Assembly (NCBI RefSeq): GCF_003732705.1
Contig: NZ_MOBR01000007.1
Coordinates: forward strand, 124,001-188,000
Length of the DNA stretch: 64,000 nucleotides
Direction: 5' to 3'
Source of the DNA: Pseudomonas frederiksbergensis
GTDB taxonomy: Bacteria; Pseudomonadota; Gammaproteobacteria; Pseudomonadales; Pseudomonadaceae
Both the position numbers and the translations under genes were made by a program. This document shows positions 43,405-52,120 of the stretch, piece after piece. Below the pieces are notes generated by a model, which did not search any database, had not been told where the DNA came from, and saw only the letters and a list, made by a program, of their open reading frames with translations. Within the stretch, counting starts at the first letter, position 1; each line of letters begins with the position of its first letter.

Positions 43405-43878
43405 ATGAACGCCTCCCAACGCGGTTTTACCTTGATTGAAGTCGTGGTGACGCTGGCCCTGATCGGCCTGTTGGCCGGCATGGCCGCGCCCCTGACCGAA
43501 ACCGTGGTGCGGCGTGGCAAGGAGCAGGACATGCGTGCGGCGCTGTATCAGATTCGCGATGCCATCGACGCCTACAAGCGCGCCTTTGACGCCGGGTATA
43601 TCGAGAAGTCGCTGAACAGCAGCGGCTACCCGCCGAACCTGCAAGTGCTGGTGGAAGGTGTGCGCGACGTGCGCAGCGCCAAGGGCGCCAAGTTCTACTT
43701 TCTGCGCCGGGTGCCCCATGACCCGTTGTTGCCGGTCAAGCGTAACGATGAAGGCGGCTGGGGCCTGCGCTCCTACGACAGTACGGCTCAAAACCCACGG
43801 GAAGGCGAAGACGTGTTTGACGTCTACTCCAAAGCCCGGGGCAAGGGTCTCAATGGCATTGCCTACCGCGAGTGGTGA
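43405..43878 (+). CDS. Pseudopilin (GspG-like) 1
   Basis: 157 residues. Prepilin motif QRG-FTLIEVVVTLALIGLLAGMAAP with Glu5; the C-terminal region resembles GspG (RRVPHDPLLPV.., GWGLRSYDST..). ATG 43405 directly follows the gspD stop. A subunit of the pseudopilus after prepilin peptidase cleavage. Confidence 0.9.
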   Translation: MNASQRGFTLIEVVVTLALIGLLAGMAAPLTETVVRRGKEQDMRAALYQIRDAIDAYKRAFDAGYIEKSLNSSGYPPNLQVLVEGVRDVRSAKGAKFYFLRRVPHDPLLPVKRNDEGGWGLRSYDSTAQNPREGEDVFDVYSKARGKGLNGIAYREW

Positions 43879-43882
43879 ACCT

Positions 43883-44257
43883 ATGCGCCGGGAAAAAGGT
43901 TTTACCCTGCTGGAACTGATGGTGGTCATGGCCATCATCGCGACCCTGATGACCATCGCTTTGCCACGCTATTTCACCAGCCTGGAAGTCTCGAAAGAGA
44001 CCACCCTGCGCCAGAGTCTGTCGGCGATGCGCGAGGCGCTGGATCACTATTACGGCGACACCGGGCGCTACCCCGATTCCATCGAACAATTGGTTGAGCA
44101 GCGTTATTTGCGCAACCCGCCGACCGACCCGATTGCCGAACGCAAAGACCTCTGGGTGCTGGTCGCGCCGCCGGACGGTGTGCCGGGCGCGGTGGCCGAT
44201 ATCAAAAGCGGTGCTACCGGGAGGGCGCGTGATGGCAGCCTTTATTCCGAGTGGTAG
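43883..44257 (+). CDS. Pseudopilin (GspG-like) 2
   Basis: 124 residues. Prepilin motif KG-FTLLELMVVMAIIATLMTIALP with Glu5, then LRQSLSAMREALDHYYGDTGRYPDS and RNPPTDPI, GspG-type features. Four bases after the previous stop. Shorter than usual GspG (about 140). Ends SLYSEW, like the YREW end of the preceding pseudopilin. Confidence 0.9.
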   Translation: MRREKGFTLLELMVVMAIIATLMTIALPRYFTSLEVSKETTLRQSLSAMREALDHYYGDTGRYPDSIEQLVEQRYLRNPPTDPIAERKDLWVLVAPPDGVPGAVADIKSGATGRARDGSLYSEW

Positions 44258-44771
44258 GCCCGCCAGCGAAGGCGGTTTCACCTACCTGGGCGTGCTGTTC
44301 CTGATCGTGCTGATGGGTATGGGCCTGGCCAGCGCCGGGGAGTTGTGGTCCACCGCTTCGCGGCGGGATCGCGAACGTCAGTTGTTGTGGGTCGGCACCC
44401 AATACGCCCAGGCACTGCGCAGCTATTACCGCAGTTCGCCGGGGCTGGCGCAGTACCCCAAAGACCTGGCGGACCTGTTGCAGGACGAGCGTTTTCCCTC
44501 GCCCAAACATCATCTGCGCCAGCTCTACCCGGACCCGATCGGTGGCGGCGAATGGACGCTAATGCGCGGTTTTGACGGGCGCATCACCGGCCTCTACTGC
44601 CCGTCCACCGACACACCGCTGAAGCAGACGGATTTCCCCAGCCAATGGTCCGATTTCGTCGGCATGGCGAGCTACAAGGACTGGCAATTCGTGGCGGAGA
44701 AGGCGTTTTTGGATGGCACCTCCGGTCCGCCAAAATCCCAGTCTTCGATACCTCAGGCGTTGACGCCATGA
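44232..44771 (+). CDS. Divergent pseudopilin-like protein
   Basis: 179 residues. The N-terminal segment EGG-FTYLGVLFLIVLMGMGLASAGE keeps the Gly-Phe-Thr junction and a long hydrophobic helix, but Glu5 is replaced by a non-acidic residue, so it is a minor-pseudopilin-like protein (compare GspK, which also lacks Glu5). It overlaps the previous gene by 26 bases and its stop overlaps the csgE start (ATGA). Periplasmic part contains conserved-looking LYPDPIGGGEWTLMRG. Confidence 0.78.
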   Translation: MAAFIPSGRPASEGGFTYLGVLFLIVLMGMGLASAGELWSTASRRDRERQLLWVGTQYAQALRSYYRSSPGLAQYPKDLADLLQDERFPSPKHHLRQLYPDPIGGGEWTLMRGFDGRITGLYCPSTDTPLKQTDFPSQWSDFVGMASYKDWQFVAEKAFLDGTSGPPKSQSSIPQALTP

Positions 44772-45157
44772 ACAGATATTGCCTGGCGCTCCTGCTGATC
44801 TTGACGGCCCCTTTGGCTTCGGCCGGCGAAGAGGACGAAATGATGGGTTTCATTGTCGACGACACGATTTCCCACATCGGCCACGACTTTTATTACTCGT
44901 TCAGTGAACGCCTGCGCGCCACCAGTCCGATGGATTTCAACCTGGTGGTGCGCGAACGACCCTCGGCCCGCTGGGGCAGCCTGGTGACCGTGGAATATCA
45001 ACAACGCCTGGTTTACCGGCGCTTCCTGCCGCCGAACACCGTGGAACTCAAGGACGCCGCGTACGACGCCGCCGACTGGGTCCGGGTGCAGATCGTCCAG
45101 CGCAAGCTGGAAACGTTATTGCAGGACACCACCGACCTGGAGAAGGACGAATTATGA
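44768..45157 (+). CDS. csgE: Curli assembly protein CsgE
   Basis: 129 residues with a signal peptide (cleavage after ASA, residue 19). The mature start EDEMMGFIVDDTISHIGHDFYYSFSE and the later VRERPSARWGSLVTVEY are typical CsgE. CsgE is the periplasmic cap that brings curli subunits to the CsgG pore. Its ATG lies inside the stop of a pseudopilin gene (ATGA), tying curli export to the secretion operon, and it overlaps csgF in turn. Confidence 0.93.
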   Translation: MNRYCLALLLILTAPLASAGEEDEMMGFIVDDTISHIGHDFYYSFSERLRATSPMDFNLVVRERPSARWGSLVTVEYQQRLVYRRFLPPNTVELKDAAYDAADWVRVQIVQRKLETLLQDTTDLEKDEL

Positions 45158-45573
45158 ACAAGAAAACGTTCTCACAGCGCACCGGCATTTGGCTCCTCGG
45201 GTTGGGCAGTTGCGGCCTGGTCCACGCCACAGAGCTGGTCTACACACCGATCAACCCGTCGTTCGGCGGCAACCCATTGAACGGCACCTGGCTGCTCAAC
45301 AACGCCCAGGCGCAAAACGACTTCGACGACCCCGACCTGAAAAACCGCGCTGCGGTGCCAGGTACCTCGGCCCTTGAACGCTTCACCAGTCAATTGCAGT
45401 CGCGGTTGCTGGGGCAGTTGCTGGACAACATCTCCACCGGCAATACGGGGAGCCTGTCCACCGACAGTTTTATCGTCAACGTCATCGACGACTCCGGCGC
45501 ACTGAGCATTGAAGTGACCGACCGAGCGAGTGGTGAAGTGTCGGAAATCAAAGTGAATGGCCTCAACCCATGA
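45154..45573 (+). CDS. csgF: Curli assembly protein CsgF
   Basis: 139 residues with a signal peptide ending VHA. Mature N-terminus TELVYTPINPSFGGNPLNGTWLLNNAQAQN is the CsgF signature that plugs into the CsgG pore; the C-terminal region (SFIVNVIDDSGALSIEVTD) also matches. Starts in an ATGA overlap with csgE. It directs nucleation of fibres by CsgB at the cell surface. Confidence 0.95.
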   Translation: MNKKTFSQRTGIWLLGLGSCGLVHATELVYTPINPSFGGNPLNGTWLLNNAQAQNDFDDPDLKNRAAVPGTSALERFTSQLQSRLLGQLLDNISTGNTGSLSTDSFIVNVIDDSGALSIEVTDRASGEVSEIKVNGLNP

Positions 45574-45603
45574 CGGGATTCGGGCTGACGGGGAGTAAAG
45601 GAC

Positions 45604-46464
45604 ATGAAAAATATAATTGTGCTAGGGCTGATGTTGGCGGCATTACAAGGTTGCAGTCTGCGCGACACCATGCCGGCCGAACAGGACACCGAATCACCGA
45701 CCCTCACACCACGGGCGTCGACCTATTACGACTTGCTGAAAATGCCACGGCCCAAAGGCCGGTTGATGGCCGTTGTATACGGCTTCCGGGACCAGACCGG
45801 GCAATATAAACCGACCCCGGCCAGCTCGTTTTCCACCAGCGTGACCCAAGGTGCCGCGAGCATGTTGATGGATGCGCTGCAGGCCAGCGGCTGGTTTGTG
45901 GTGCTCGAACGTGAAGGGCTGCAGAACCTGCTGACCGAACGCAAAATCATCCGCGCCTCGCAGAAAAAGCCCAATACACCGGTGAACATCCAGGGCGAAC
46001 TTCCACCGTTGCAAGCGGCGAACCTGATGCTTGAAGGCGGGATCATCGCCTACGACACCAACGTGCGCAGTGGCGGGGAAGGGGCGCGGTATCTGGGGAT
46101 CGACCTCTCCCGGGAATATCGGGTGGACCAGGTCTCAGTGAACCTGCGGGCGGTGGACGTGCGCAGTGGACAGGTGCTGGCGAATGTCATGACCAGCAAG
46201 ACCATCTACTCGGTGGGCCGCAGTGCCGGGGTGTTCAAGTTTATCGAGTTCAAGAAATTGCTTGAGGCCGAAGTGGGCTACACCACCAACGAACCAGCGC
46301 AGTTGTGTGTGCTGTCGGCGATTGAATCAGCCGTTGGGCATCTGTTGGCCCAGGGGATCGAGCGGCATTTGTGGCAAGTGGCGGGAGACAACTCCACGCC
46401 CGTGCAGGACGAGACGCTGGGGCGGTATTTGAGCCAGAACAAAGTGGATCCCGAAAGCGAATAA
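45604..46464 (+). CDS. csgG: Curli secretion channel lipoprotein CsgG
   Basis: 286 residues. Lipobox LQGC gives lipidated C17. Typical CsgG segments include VYGFRDQTGQYKP, VTQGAASMLMDALQASGWFVVLEREGLQNLLTERKI and LEGGIIAYDTNVRSGGEGARYLGI (pore region). Forms the nine-subunit outer-membrane curli pore. Thirty bases behind csgF. Last gene of the long operon starting at 36880; a repeat field follows. Confidence 0.96.
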   Translation: MKNIIVLGLMLAALQGCSLRDTMPAEQDTESPTLTPRASTYYDLLKMPRPKGRLMAVVYGFRDQTGQYKPTPASSFSTSVTQGAASMLMDALQASGWFVVLEREGLQNLLTERKIIRASQKKPNTPVNIQGELPPLQAANLMLEGGIIAYDTNVRSGGEGARYLGIDLSREYRVDQVSVNLRAVDVRSGQVLANVMTSKTIYSVGRSAGVFKFIEFKKLLEAEVGYTTNEPAQLCVLSAIESAVGHLLAQGIERHLWQVAGDNSTPVQDETLGRYLSQNKVDPESE

Positions 46465-47790
46465 CCGCGACCGCCCGCAATCCCCTGTGGGAGCGGGCTT
46501 GCTCGCGAAGGCTGAGTGTCAGGCAGCCCATCTCCAGCGAATGTACTCAGACCCATTGTGGGAGCGAGCCTGCCCGCGAAGGCGGCCTGACAGCCGACCA
46601 GTTTCTTGCGGATGCATGCGCCGGATAAATACCCCCCGATCGTTCCCATGCTCCGCGTGGGAATGCATCCCGTGACGCTCTGCGTCACACCCGAAAGCGG
46701 AACGCGGAGCGTCCCTGGCGGCATTCCCACGCAGAGCGTGGGAACGATCAGACTGCGGTGCATCAGTGGAAATGTGGTGCGGGGTTTTGGGTCTGCTGCG
46801 CAGCCCAGCGGGAGCAAGCTCCCTCGCCACAATAAGCGTGCAGTCAGATGGACCGCGTCATCGTTCTTCGCGAGCAAGCTTTGCTCCTACAAGGATCGGT
46901 GGTGAACGCAGATTTTATGTACAACGCCCCCCCTGTAGGAGCGAGGCTTGCCCGCGAAGGCGGCCTGACAGCCGACCAGTTTCTTGCGGATGCATGCGCC
47001 GGATAAATACCCCCCGATCGTTCCCATGCTCCGCGTGGGAATGCATCCCGTGACGCTCTGCGTCACACCCGCAAGCGGAACGCGGAGCGTCCCTGGCGGC
47101 ATTCCCACGCAGAGCGTGGAAACGATCAGACTGCGGTGCATCAGTGGAAATGTGGTTGCGGGTTTTGGGTCTGCTGCGCAGCCCAGCGGAAGCAAGCTCC
47201 CTCGCCACAATAAGCGTGCAGTCAGATGGACCGCGTCATCGTTCTTCGCGAGCAAGCTTTGCTCCTACAAGGATCGGTGGTGAACGCAGATTTTATGTAC
47301 AACGCCCCCCTGTAGGAGCGAGGCTTGCCCGCGAAGGCGGCCTGACAGCTGACCAGTTTCTTGCGGATGCATGCGCCGGATAAATACCCCCCGATCGTTC
47401 CCATGCTTCGCGTGGGAATGCATCCCGTGACGCTCTGCGTCACACCCGAAAGCGGAACGCGGAGCGTCCCTGGCGGCATTCCCACGCAGAGCGTGGGAAC
47501 GATCAGACTGCGATGCATCAGTGGAAATGTGGTTGCGGGGTTTGGGTCTGCTGCGCAGCCCAGCGGGAGCAAGCTCCCTCGCTACAATAAGCGTGCAGTC
47601 AGATGGACCGCGTTATCGTTCTTCGCGAGCAAGCTTTGCTCCTACAGGGGGGGCGTTGTACATAAAACCTGTGTTCACCACCAATCCCTGTAGGAGCGAG
47701 GCTTGCCCGCGAAGAGGCCCTGACAGCCGCCATCAAAATCAGCGATCAGCCCCGCGCCCGAATCCGCCGCCCCAACCTATCCATCACGCA
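46465..47790. repeat. Triplicated 377/378-bp composite repeat
   Basis: The 1376-base gap 46465-47840 has no supported gene. A unit of 377-378 bases occurs three times (anchor GTTTCTTGCG at 46601, 46979 and 47356), with a partial fourth start near 47690. Each unit combines a GTAGGAGC REP arm, the GATCGTTCCCA / GTGGGAACGATC element, a half GAGGGAGCTTGCTCCC REP, and a REP arm of the GCAAAGCTTGCTCC type. Copies are nearly identical, so duplication is recent. Open frames here repeat with the unit and are not genes. Confidence 0.9.
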
Positions 47791-47792
47791 GC

Positions 47793-47828
47793 AAAAAGCC
47801 GCGACCCCACCCCGGGTCGCGGCTTTTT
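47793..47828. terminator. Bidirectional intrinsic terminator between csgG and csgA
   Basis: AAAAAGCCGCGACCC and GGGTCGCGGCTTTTT pair as a 15-bp stem with a 6-base loop, with U-runs on both strands. It ends 13 bases before the csgA stop codon, so it ends the csgBA transcript on the - strand and any read-through on the + strand. Confidence 0.93.
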
Positions 47829-47840
47829 CATGCCCCGCGA

Positions 47841-49289
47841 TTATTGCTGCAACACCGTCGCCTGGTTAGCCGACCCAAACTGCTGCACCGTCGCCATTTG
47901 CGTCATCCCGCTCTGATCGACATTGGCAATGTTCCCGGTCCCGCCCTGGGTGACATAGGCCACGTTCATCGTGTCAGCCTGCTTCACGGTGATTTGGTTA
48001 TCACTGCCATACAACTGCGTGGTGAACGCCTGGTTGCCGGTGCCGGACTGGTCGAACTCGGTACTGTTCCCCGACCCATTGGAAGAACCCTGAGCCAGGT
48101 TGGTGGTACCGCGCTGGTCGGCGATGAGGATGTTGTCGCTGCCGTTCTGATCGAAGTACAGCTCGTTGTAGGAGTCGGCCTGGCTGACGGTGGTCTTGTT
48201 GCCCGTGCCGGTCTGGTTCGTGGTCATGATGTGGCCGACGCCATCCTGGGTGAAGCTCGCCACGTTGTTGGTGCCGTTCTGGGTGATGGTCGCGCGTTGG
48301 TTGCTGCCGAACTGGCCGCCCAGTTGCGGGCCTTTCCAGTTGCTGGCGTAGACCTTGTTGCCGTTGCCCACGGAGGTGGCGTTGAGCACATGGTTTTCAC
48401 CGCTTTGATAAGTGAAATGCACGTTGCCGCTGCCTTGCTGATACAGCGCGACGGTCGAGCCCATGGACTCGAACTGGTCGGCGTAGATGGCGTTGAGGTC
48501 GCCGACTTGCAGCACCTGCGCCACGTTGTTTTCGCCGAAGCTCTGATCCACCACGGTTTCGTTGGTCTGCCCGTATTGGTTGACGGTGGCCTGGCTGGCG
48601 GTCTGGCCATCCTGCCAGACTTCACTGGCGTTGAAGTCGCCGAACTGGTTGATGTTCAGGTTGCCGCCGATGCCATTGCGCTGGTCGCCGTAGGCGTAGT
48701 TGCCTTCGCCGGCCTGGTTGATGCCGATCTGGCCGCCCATGTGGCTGACTTGTTCGGCGGTCGCGTAGTTGGTGTTGCCGTACTGGATGATCATCGCGTT
48801 GTTGGCGACGCCCAGTTGGATCTGCTCGATGTTGGCTTCGTTATTGTCACCGAACTGGAAGGTTTGGCCCGAGGTGGCTTCCTGGGAGTCCTGATAGACG
48901 AACGAGAAGTTGCCGCTGCCTTGCTGTTGTTGCAGCACCTGGTTTTCGCCGCTGCCGATCGACTGGCTGGCGTGGCTGGTGTTGTAGCTGCCGACCTGTT
49001 GCTGGGTGATGGTGCTGGTGTCTTCGAACAACTGCTCGGCGTAACCGGCGTTGTAATCACCGACTTGCGTCTGGTCGATGGTGCTGGTGGCGGTGTCTTG
49101 CACGGCGGCCGCGTCGTTGCCCTGGCCGAGTTGTTGTTGGGTGGCGGTGCTGAACGGCGCCGCGGTCTGTTTCACGTCGGCGATGTTCGCAGTACCGACC
49201 TGATTCTGCGTGGAAACGCTGTCGTCGGCCAAAGCCTGGGCACTGACAATGACCAGGATGGCAGCGGTGAGGGGCGTCAATTTGAACAT
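47841..49289 (-). CDS. csgA: Very long curlin-repeat protein (CsgA-like major subunit)
   Basis: 482 residues, over three times E. coli CsgA (151). A signal peptide (MFKLTPLTAAILVIVSAQALA) is followed by roughly twenty imperfect curlin repeats of about 22 residues with Q-x-G-x-x-N spacing (for example QVGDYNAGYAEQ, QQGSGNVHFTYQ, QSGTGNQAFTTQ, QFGSANQATVLQQ). It contains no cysteine. GGAGG precedes the ATG and csgB lies 27 bases upstream. It should polymerise as an extracellular amyloid after export by CsgG. The csgA label follows position and composition. Confidence 0.9.
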   Translation of the reverse strand: MFKLTPLTAAILVIVSAQALADDSVSTQNQVGTANIADVKQTAAPFSTATQQQLGQGNDAAAVQDTATSTIDQTQVGDYNAGYAEQLFEDTSTITQQQVGSYNTSHASQSIGSGENQVLQQQQGSGNFSFVYQDSQEATSGQTFQFGDNNEANIEQIQLGVANNAMIIQYGNTNYATAEQVSHMGGQIGINQAGEGNYAYGDQRNGIGGNLNINQFGDFNASEVWQDGQTASQATVNQYGQTNETVVDQSFGENNVAQVLQVGDLNAIYADQFESMGSTVALYQQGSGNVHFTYQSGENHVLNATSVGNGNKVYASNWKGPQLGGQFGSNQRATITQNGTNNVASFTQDGVGHIMTTNQTGTGNKTTVSQADSYNELYFDQNGSDNILIADQRGTTNLAQGSSNGSGNSTEFDQSGTGNQAFTTQLYGSDNQITVKQADTMNVAYVTQGGTGNIANVDQSGMTQMATVQQFGSANQATVLQQ

Positions 49290-49316
49290 GATGAAACCTC
49301 CAAGGTATTGCAGTGC

Positions 49317-49778
49317 TTAGCGATATTGTTTGACCGAAACGCTCATGCCGTTCCCGGACTGGGTCACGGCGCTGGAAAGCCCCGTACCGGCCTGGTCGAT
49401 GCTGGCGTCGTTGTTATTGCCGTTCTGGGAAATCTGCGCGCGGTTGTGGCTGCCGTTTTGCGTGATCGAGGCGTCGTTGCCCGAACCTTGCTGGGTGATC
49501 TGGGCCATCAGGTCGCTGCCCTGTTGCAGGATGTAGGCTTCCTGATTACTGCCCGACTGGACGATGCGTCCGAGCAACCCCTGACCGTTCTGTTGCAACA
49601 ACGCGACGTTGGCCTGGCCGAGCTGATTGATCAGCGCTTGCTGGCCAATCGGCGCGGGCAACTCGCCGAGGTCGGCGCTGGGGGCCAGGTCGTCGTTGTC
49701 CATCAAATCGTCGGCGCGCACCCCTGCGCTGCTGCAGAGCAGAAGCAGGCAGAGCAGGGCGGCGGTCGGCGTTTGCAT
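49317..49778 (-). CDS. csgB: CsgB-like curlin nucleator
   Basis: 153 residues, the usual minor-curlin length. Signal peptide (LLCLLLLCSSAGVRA), an acidic N-terminal spacer (DDLMDNDDLAPSADLGE), then about five curlin repeats (NQLGQANVALLQQ, QSGSNQEAYILQQ, QQGSGNDASITQ, QNGSHNRAQISQ, QAGTGLSSAVTQ) and a basic end VKQYR, as in CsgB nucleators. Precedes csgA in the same operon, the E. coli csgBA order; no csgC or csgD is seen. Confidence 0.88.
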   Translation of the reverse strand: MQTPTAALLCLLLLCSSAGVRADDLMDNDDLAPSADLGELPAPIGQQALINQLGQANVALLQQNGQGLLGRIVQSGSNQEAYILQQGSDLMAQITQQGSGNDASITQNGSHNRAQISQNGNNNDASIDQAGTGLSSAVTQSGNGMSVSVKQYR

Positions 49779-49803
49779 GGCGTTGTCCTGTGGGAATGGG
49801 CCT

Positions 49804-49832
49804 GCCCCAGCGTCCGAATCGAACGCTGGGGC
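49804..49832 (-). other. Strong intercistronic hairpin before csgB
   Basis: GCCCCAGCGT-N9-ACGCTGGGGC forms a 10-bp stem between the upstream secreted-protein gene and csgB. No U-run follows on the - strand, so it is likely a processing or stability element that lets csgBA message outlast the upstream part, or a partial terminator. Confidence 0.65.
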
Positions 49833-49838
49833 GGGGGC

Positions 49839-52085
49839 TCAGAGCGTGGTCACCGACACCGAACGCACGGTGCCTTGGGACGAGCGGATGGTTGCCGTCG
49901 GGTTAGCCGATGGCGCCACGGTGGTGCTGTTGTTGATCGTCAACCGCCAGCGTCCGGTCACCGGCACCGTGGTGGTGCCCAGGGTTACCAGCCCGGTCGG
50001 GGTGGACACCTGGATGGTGATGGTGTTGCCGGTGGTCACCGATGAAGTCCCGGCGAAGTCCCAGTTGAAGCGATTGTTGGAGCGGGCCTGGACCGTGGCG
50101 GTGGTCACGGTGAAGGTTTCCGCTGCGGGCCTTGGCGAGACTTGCACGGTGACCGTCGCCGGTGCCGTCGATACAGCGCCGAAGCTGTCCTTGGCGAAGT
50201 AGGTGAAGGTCGTGGTGAACGCCGTAGTGACCGTGGCCGGAGGGGTGTAGGTGATCACTGTGCCGTCAGTGCTGACGGTGCCGCGACCGGCTGCCGGTTG
50301 AGTCAGGCTGGCGACGCCGAGCGGCACGTTGCCTTCCGGATCGGTGTCGTTGGCCAGCACGCTGATCGGGATCGCCACGCCCAGGGTCGCGACGCTGTCG
50401 TTGACCGCCACCGGTGGCCGGTTCGGCGCCACGGTAATGGTCACGGTCGCGGCGGTGGTCGAAGCCAGGCCTTTGACGTCCTGCGCCTTGTAGGTGAAGG
50501 TCGTGGTCAGCGGAGTGGTGACGACGGCGGGCGGCGTGTAGACCACCGCCGTGGTGCCGCTCAACGCGACGGTGCCTTGGCCGGCGGCCGGTTGGGTCAG
50601 GGCGCTGATGCTCAACGGCACGTTGCCGTCCGGATCGCTGTCGTTGGTCAGCAGGTTGAGGGTGATCGGCACACCGAAACTGGTGGCGCCGGTATCGGCG
50701 ACCGAAATCGGCGCCTGGTTCTCGCCGGTGTCCGGTGCGGTGCCGACGACCACGACGGCCTCGGTATCGCTGCCGCCCGCAGCGGACTTGACCGTGACGG
50801 TGGCCGGTGGCTGGGTCAAATCTGCGACGGTAATGCGCTGCAGGGTGCCGGATTTCGACAGGCGTCCGTAGCCTTGGGCAACCATGTCGGGCACGGCCAC
50901 TTCATCAGTCGAAGTCGCTTCGATCAACAGGCTGTGGTTACTCCAGCTGTAGCGTGCGGTCTGGATTTTCACCAGGTCCGTGAGTTTGCTGGACACGGCG
51001 GTGGGGCGTGTGGTGCCGGCCGGGTTGGTCGCGGTGACCACCACCACTTTTGGCAAGGCGCCGGTGATCAGGTGCTGGCCAAAGTACAGGCCGGTGTTGT
51101 CGCCCGTCAGGTTGGTCTGGCACGGCGAAGCCGGCGGGCCGACCACCAGGGCGAGGGTCTCGCGAAAGCACAGGGTCGAGCTGTTGCTCGCCGAGGCAAA
51201 CACTTCCACCCGCGTGTTGCTGCCTGTGCCCGACGTGGTGCGGCGGTAAGTGGCGCGGCTGATTTCCACCGGAGTTTGCGCGCGGTTATCCAGCACTTTG
51301 CCGGCGAGGGTAAACAGGCTGGTCTGGATGGTCCCGGCCGGCCCCTGGATGCGCACGAAGTTGGTGTTGAACGGGCTGCCGGTCACCGCTTCGGTGAGGT
51401 TCGGGTCGCCGACGAAGGTTTCGACGGCGCCGTTGTCCGGGTTCACTTCGGTGTAGGGACCGTTGACGCTGCGCAGGAATGGCCCGATGGCCCCGGCCAG
51501 GGCGCCGCTGAAATCACCAGGGGCACCAATGCCGACATCTTTGGTGATGTTGATGGCGCGGCGGCCGGGGGTGGTGACGTTGACCGTTTCCACACCAAAC
51601 GGGTGGGTGATGGTGTAAGTCCCGGCGGTAGGAATGTTCACCCGCATGCGAATCCGCGCGAAGCTTTGCTGATCGCCGTCGACCGGGTTGCCCGAGGCGA
51701 ATGCCGCCTCGATCCCGGCCACGTAGGCGTCCATCCCATAGCCCGCGGCGTTGTTGGGTATGTTGGTTTCCGCCAGGAACCAGAAGGATTCGTCTGGCCA
51801 GTTGTCCGGGAACACCATCGGCAAGGTGTCGTCGAAAATCCCCGGGGTCGGCAGCAAGGTGCACATGTAGGCCGGTGGCGTTGCGGCCGGCACCCGCGTG
51901 CTGACGGCACGGGATTGGCACAGTTCCATCGACAGCAGATTGTTGTCCTGATACCACATCGGGAATTTCCCGGTGGCGAAGGTGTAGGGGCCGGGATCGA
52001 CTGCCGCCAGTTGGGCGAAAGCACTTCCCGACAGCGATAGAGTCAGTCCCAGGGCGTTGAGCGCCAGGCGTGGCCACTTGTTCAT
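49839..52085 (-). CDS. Secreted surface protein with repeated cadherin/Ig-like domains (paralogue 2)
   Basis: 748 residues, ATG 52085 with AGGAGG upstream; signal peptide ends GSAFA. The N-terminal half (about 20-420) is paralogous to the next gene upstream (GPFLRSVNGPYTE, GSPFNTNFVRI.GP, CTLLPTPGIFDDTLP). Two near-identical bacterial Ig/cadherin-like units follow at about 465-655 (NDSDPDGNVPLSISALTQP.. and NDTDPEGNVPLGVASLTQP..), then a unique C-terminal domain. Four or so cysteines in the N-terminal half suggest disulfides. Function unknown; co-transcription with csgBA suggests a matrix or adhesion role. Confidence 0.8.
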   Translation of the reverse strand: MNKWPRLALNALGLTLSLSGSAFAQLAAVDPGPYTFATGKFPMWYQDNNLLSMELCQSRAVSTRVPAATPPAYMCTLLPTPGIFDDTLPMVFPDNWPDESFWFLAETNIPNNAAGYGMDAYVAGIEAAFASGNPVDGDQQSFARIRMRVNIPTAGTYTITHPFGVETVNVTTPGRRAINITKDVGIGAPGDFSGALAGAIGPFLRSVNGPYTEVNPDNGAVETFVGDPNLTEAVTGSPFNTNFVRIQGPAGTIQTSLFTLAGKVLDNRAQTPVEISRATYRRTTSGTGSNTRVEVFASASNSSTLCFRETLALVVGPPASPCQTNLTGDNTGLYFGQHLITGALPKVVVVTATNPAGTTRPTAVSSKLTDLVKIQTARYSWSNHSLLIEATSTDEVAVPDMVAQGYGRLSKSGTLQRITVADLTQPPATVTVKSAAGGSDTEAVVVVGTAPDTGENQAPISVADTGATSFGVPITLNLLTNDSDPDGNVPLSISALTQPAAGQGTVALSGTTAVVYTPPAVVTTPLTTTFTYKAQDVKGLASTTAATVTITVAPNRPPVAVNDSVATLGVAIPISVLANDTDPEGNVPLGVASLTQPAAGRGTVSTDGTVITYTPPATVTTAFTTTFTYFAKDSFGAVSTAPATVTVQVSPRPAAETFTVTTATVQARSNNRFNWDFAGTSSVTTGNTITIQVSTPTGLVTLGTTTVPVTGRWRLTINNSTTVAPSANPTATIRSSQGTVRSVSVTTL

Positions 52086-52120
52086 GATGCCTCCTGATAC
52101 GGATCTGGGCATGAGAGCGT

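Noticed and set aside
46465..47690. Repeated open frames on both strands (for example proteins starting MLAKNDDAV or MRMHAPDKYPP)
   Set aside because: They recur with the 378-base repeat unit, translate REP sequence, and lack ribosome sites.
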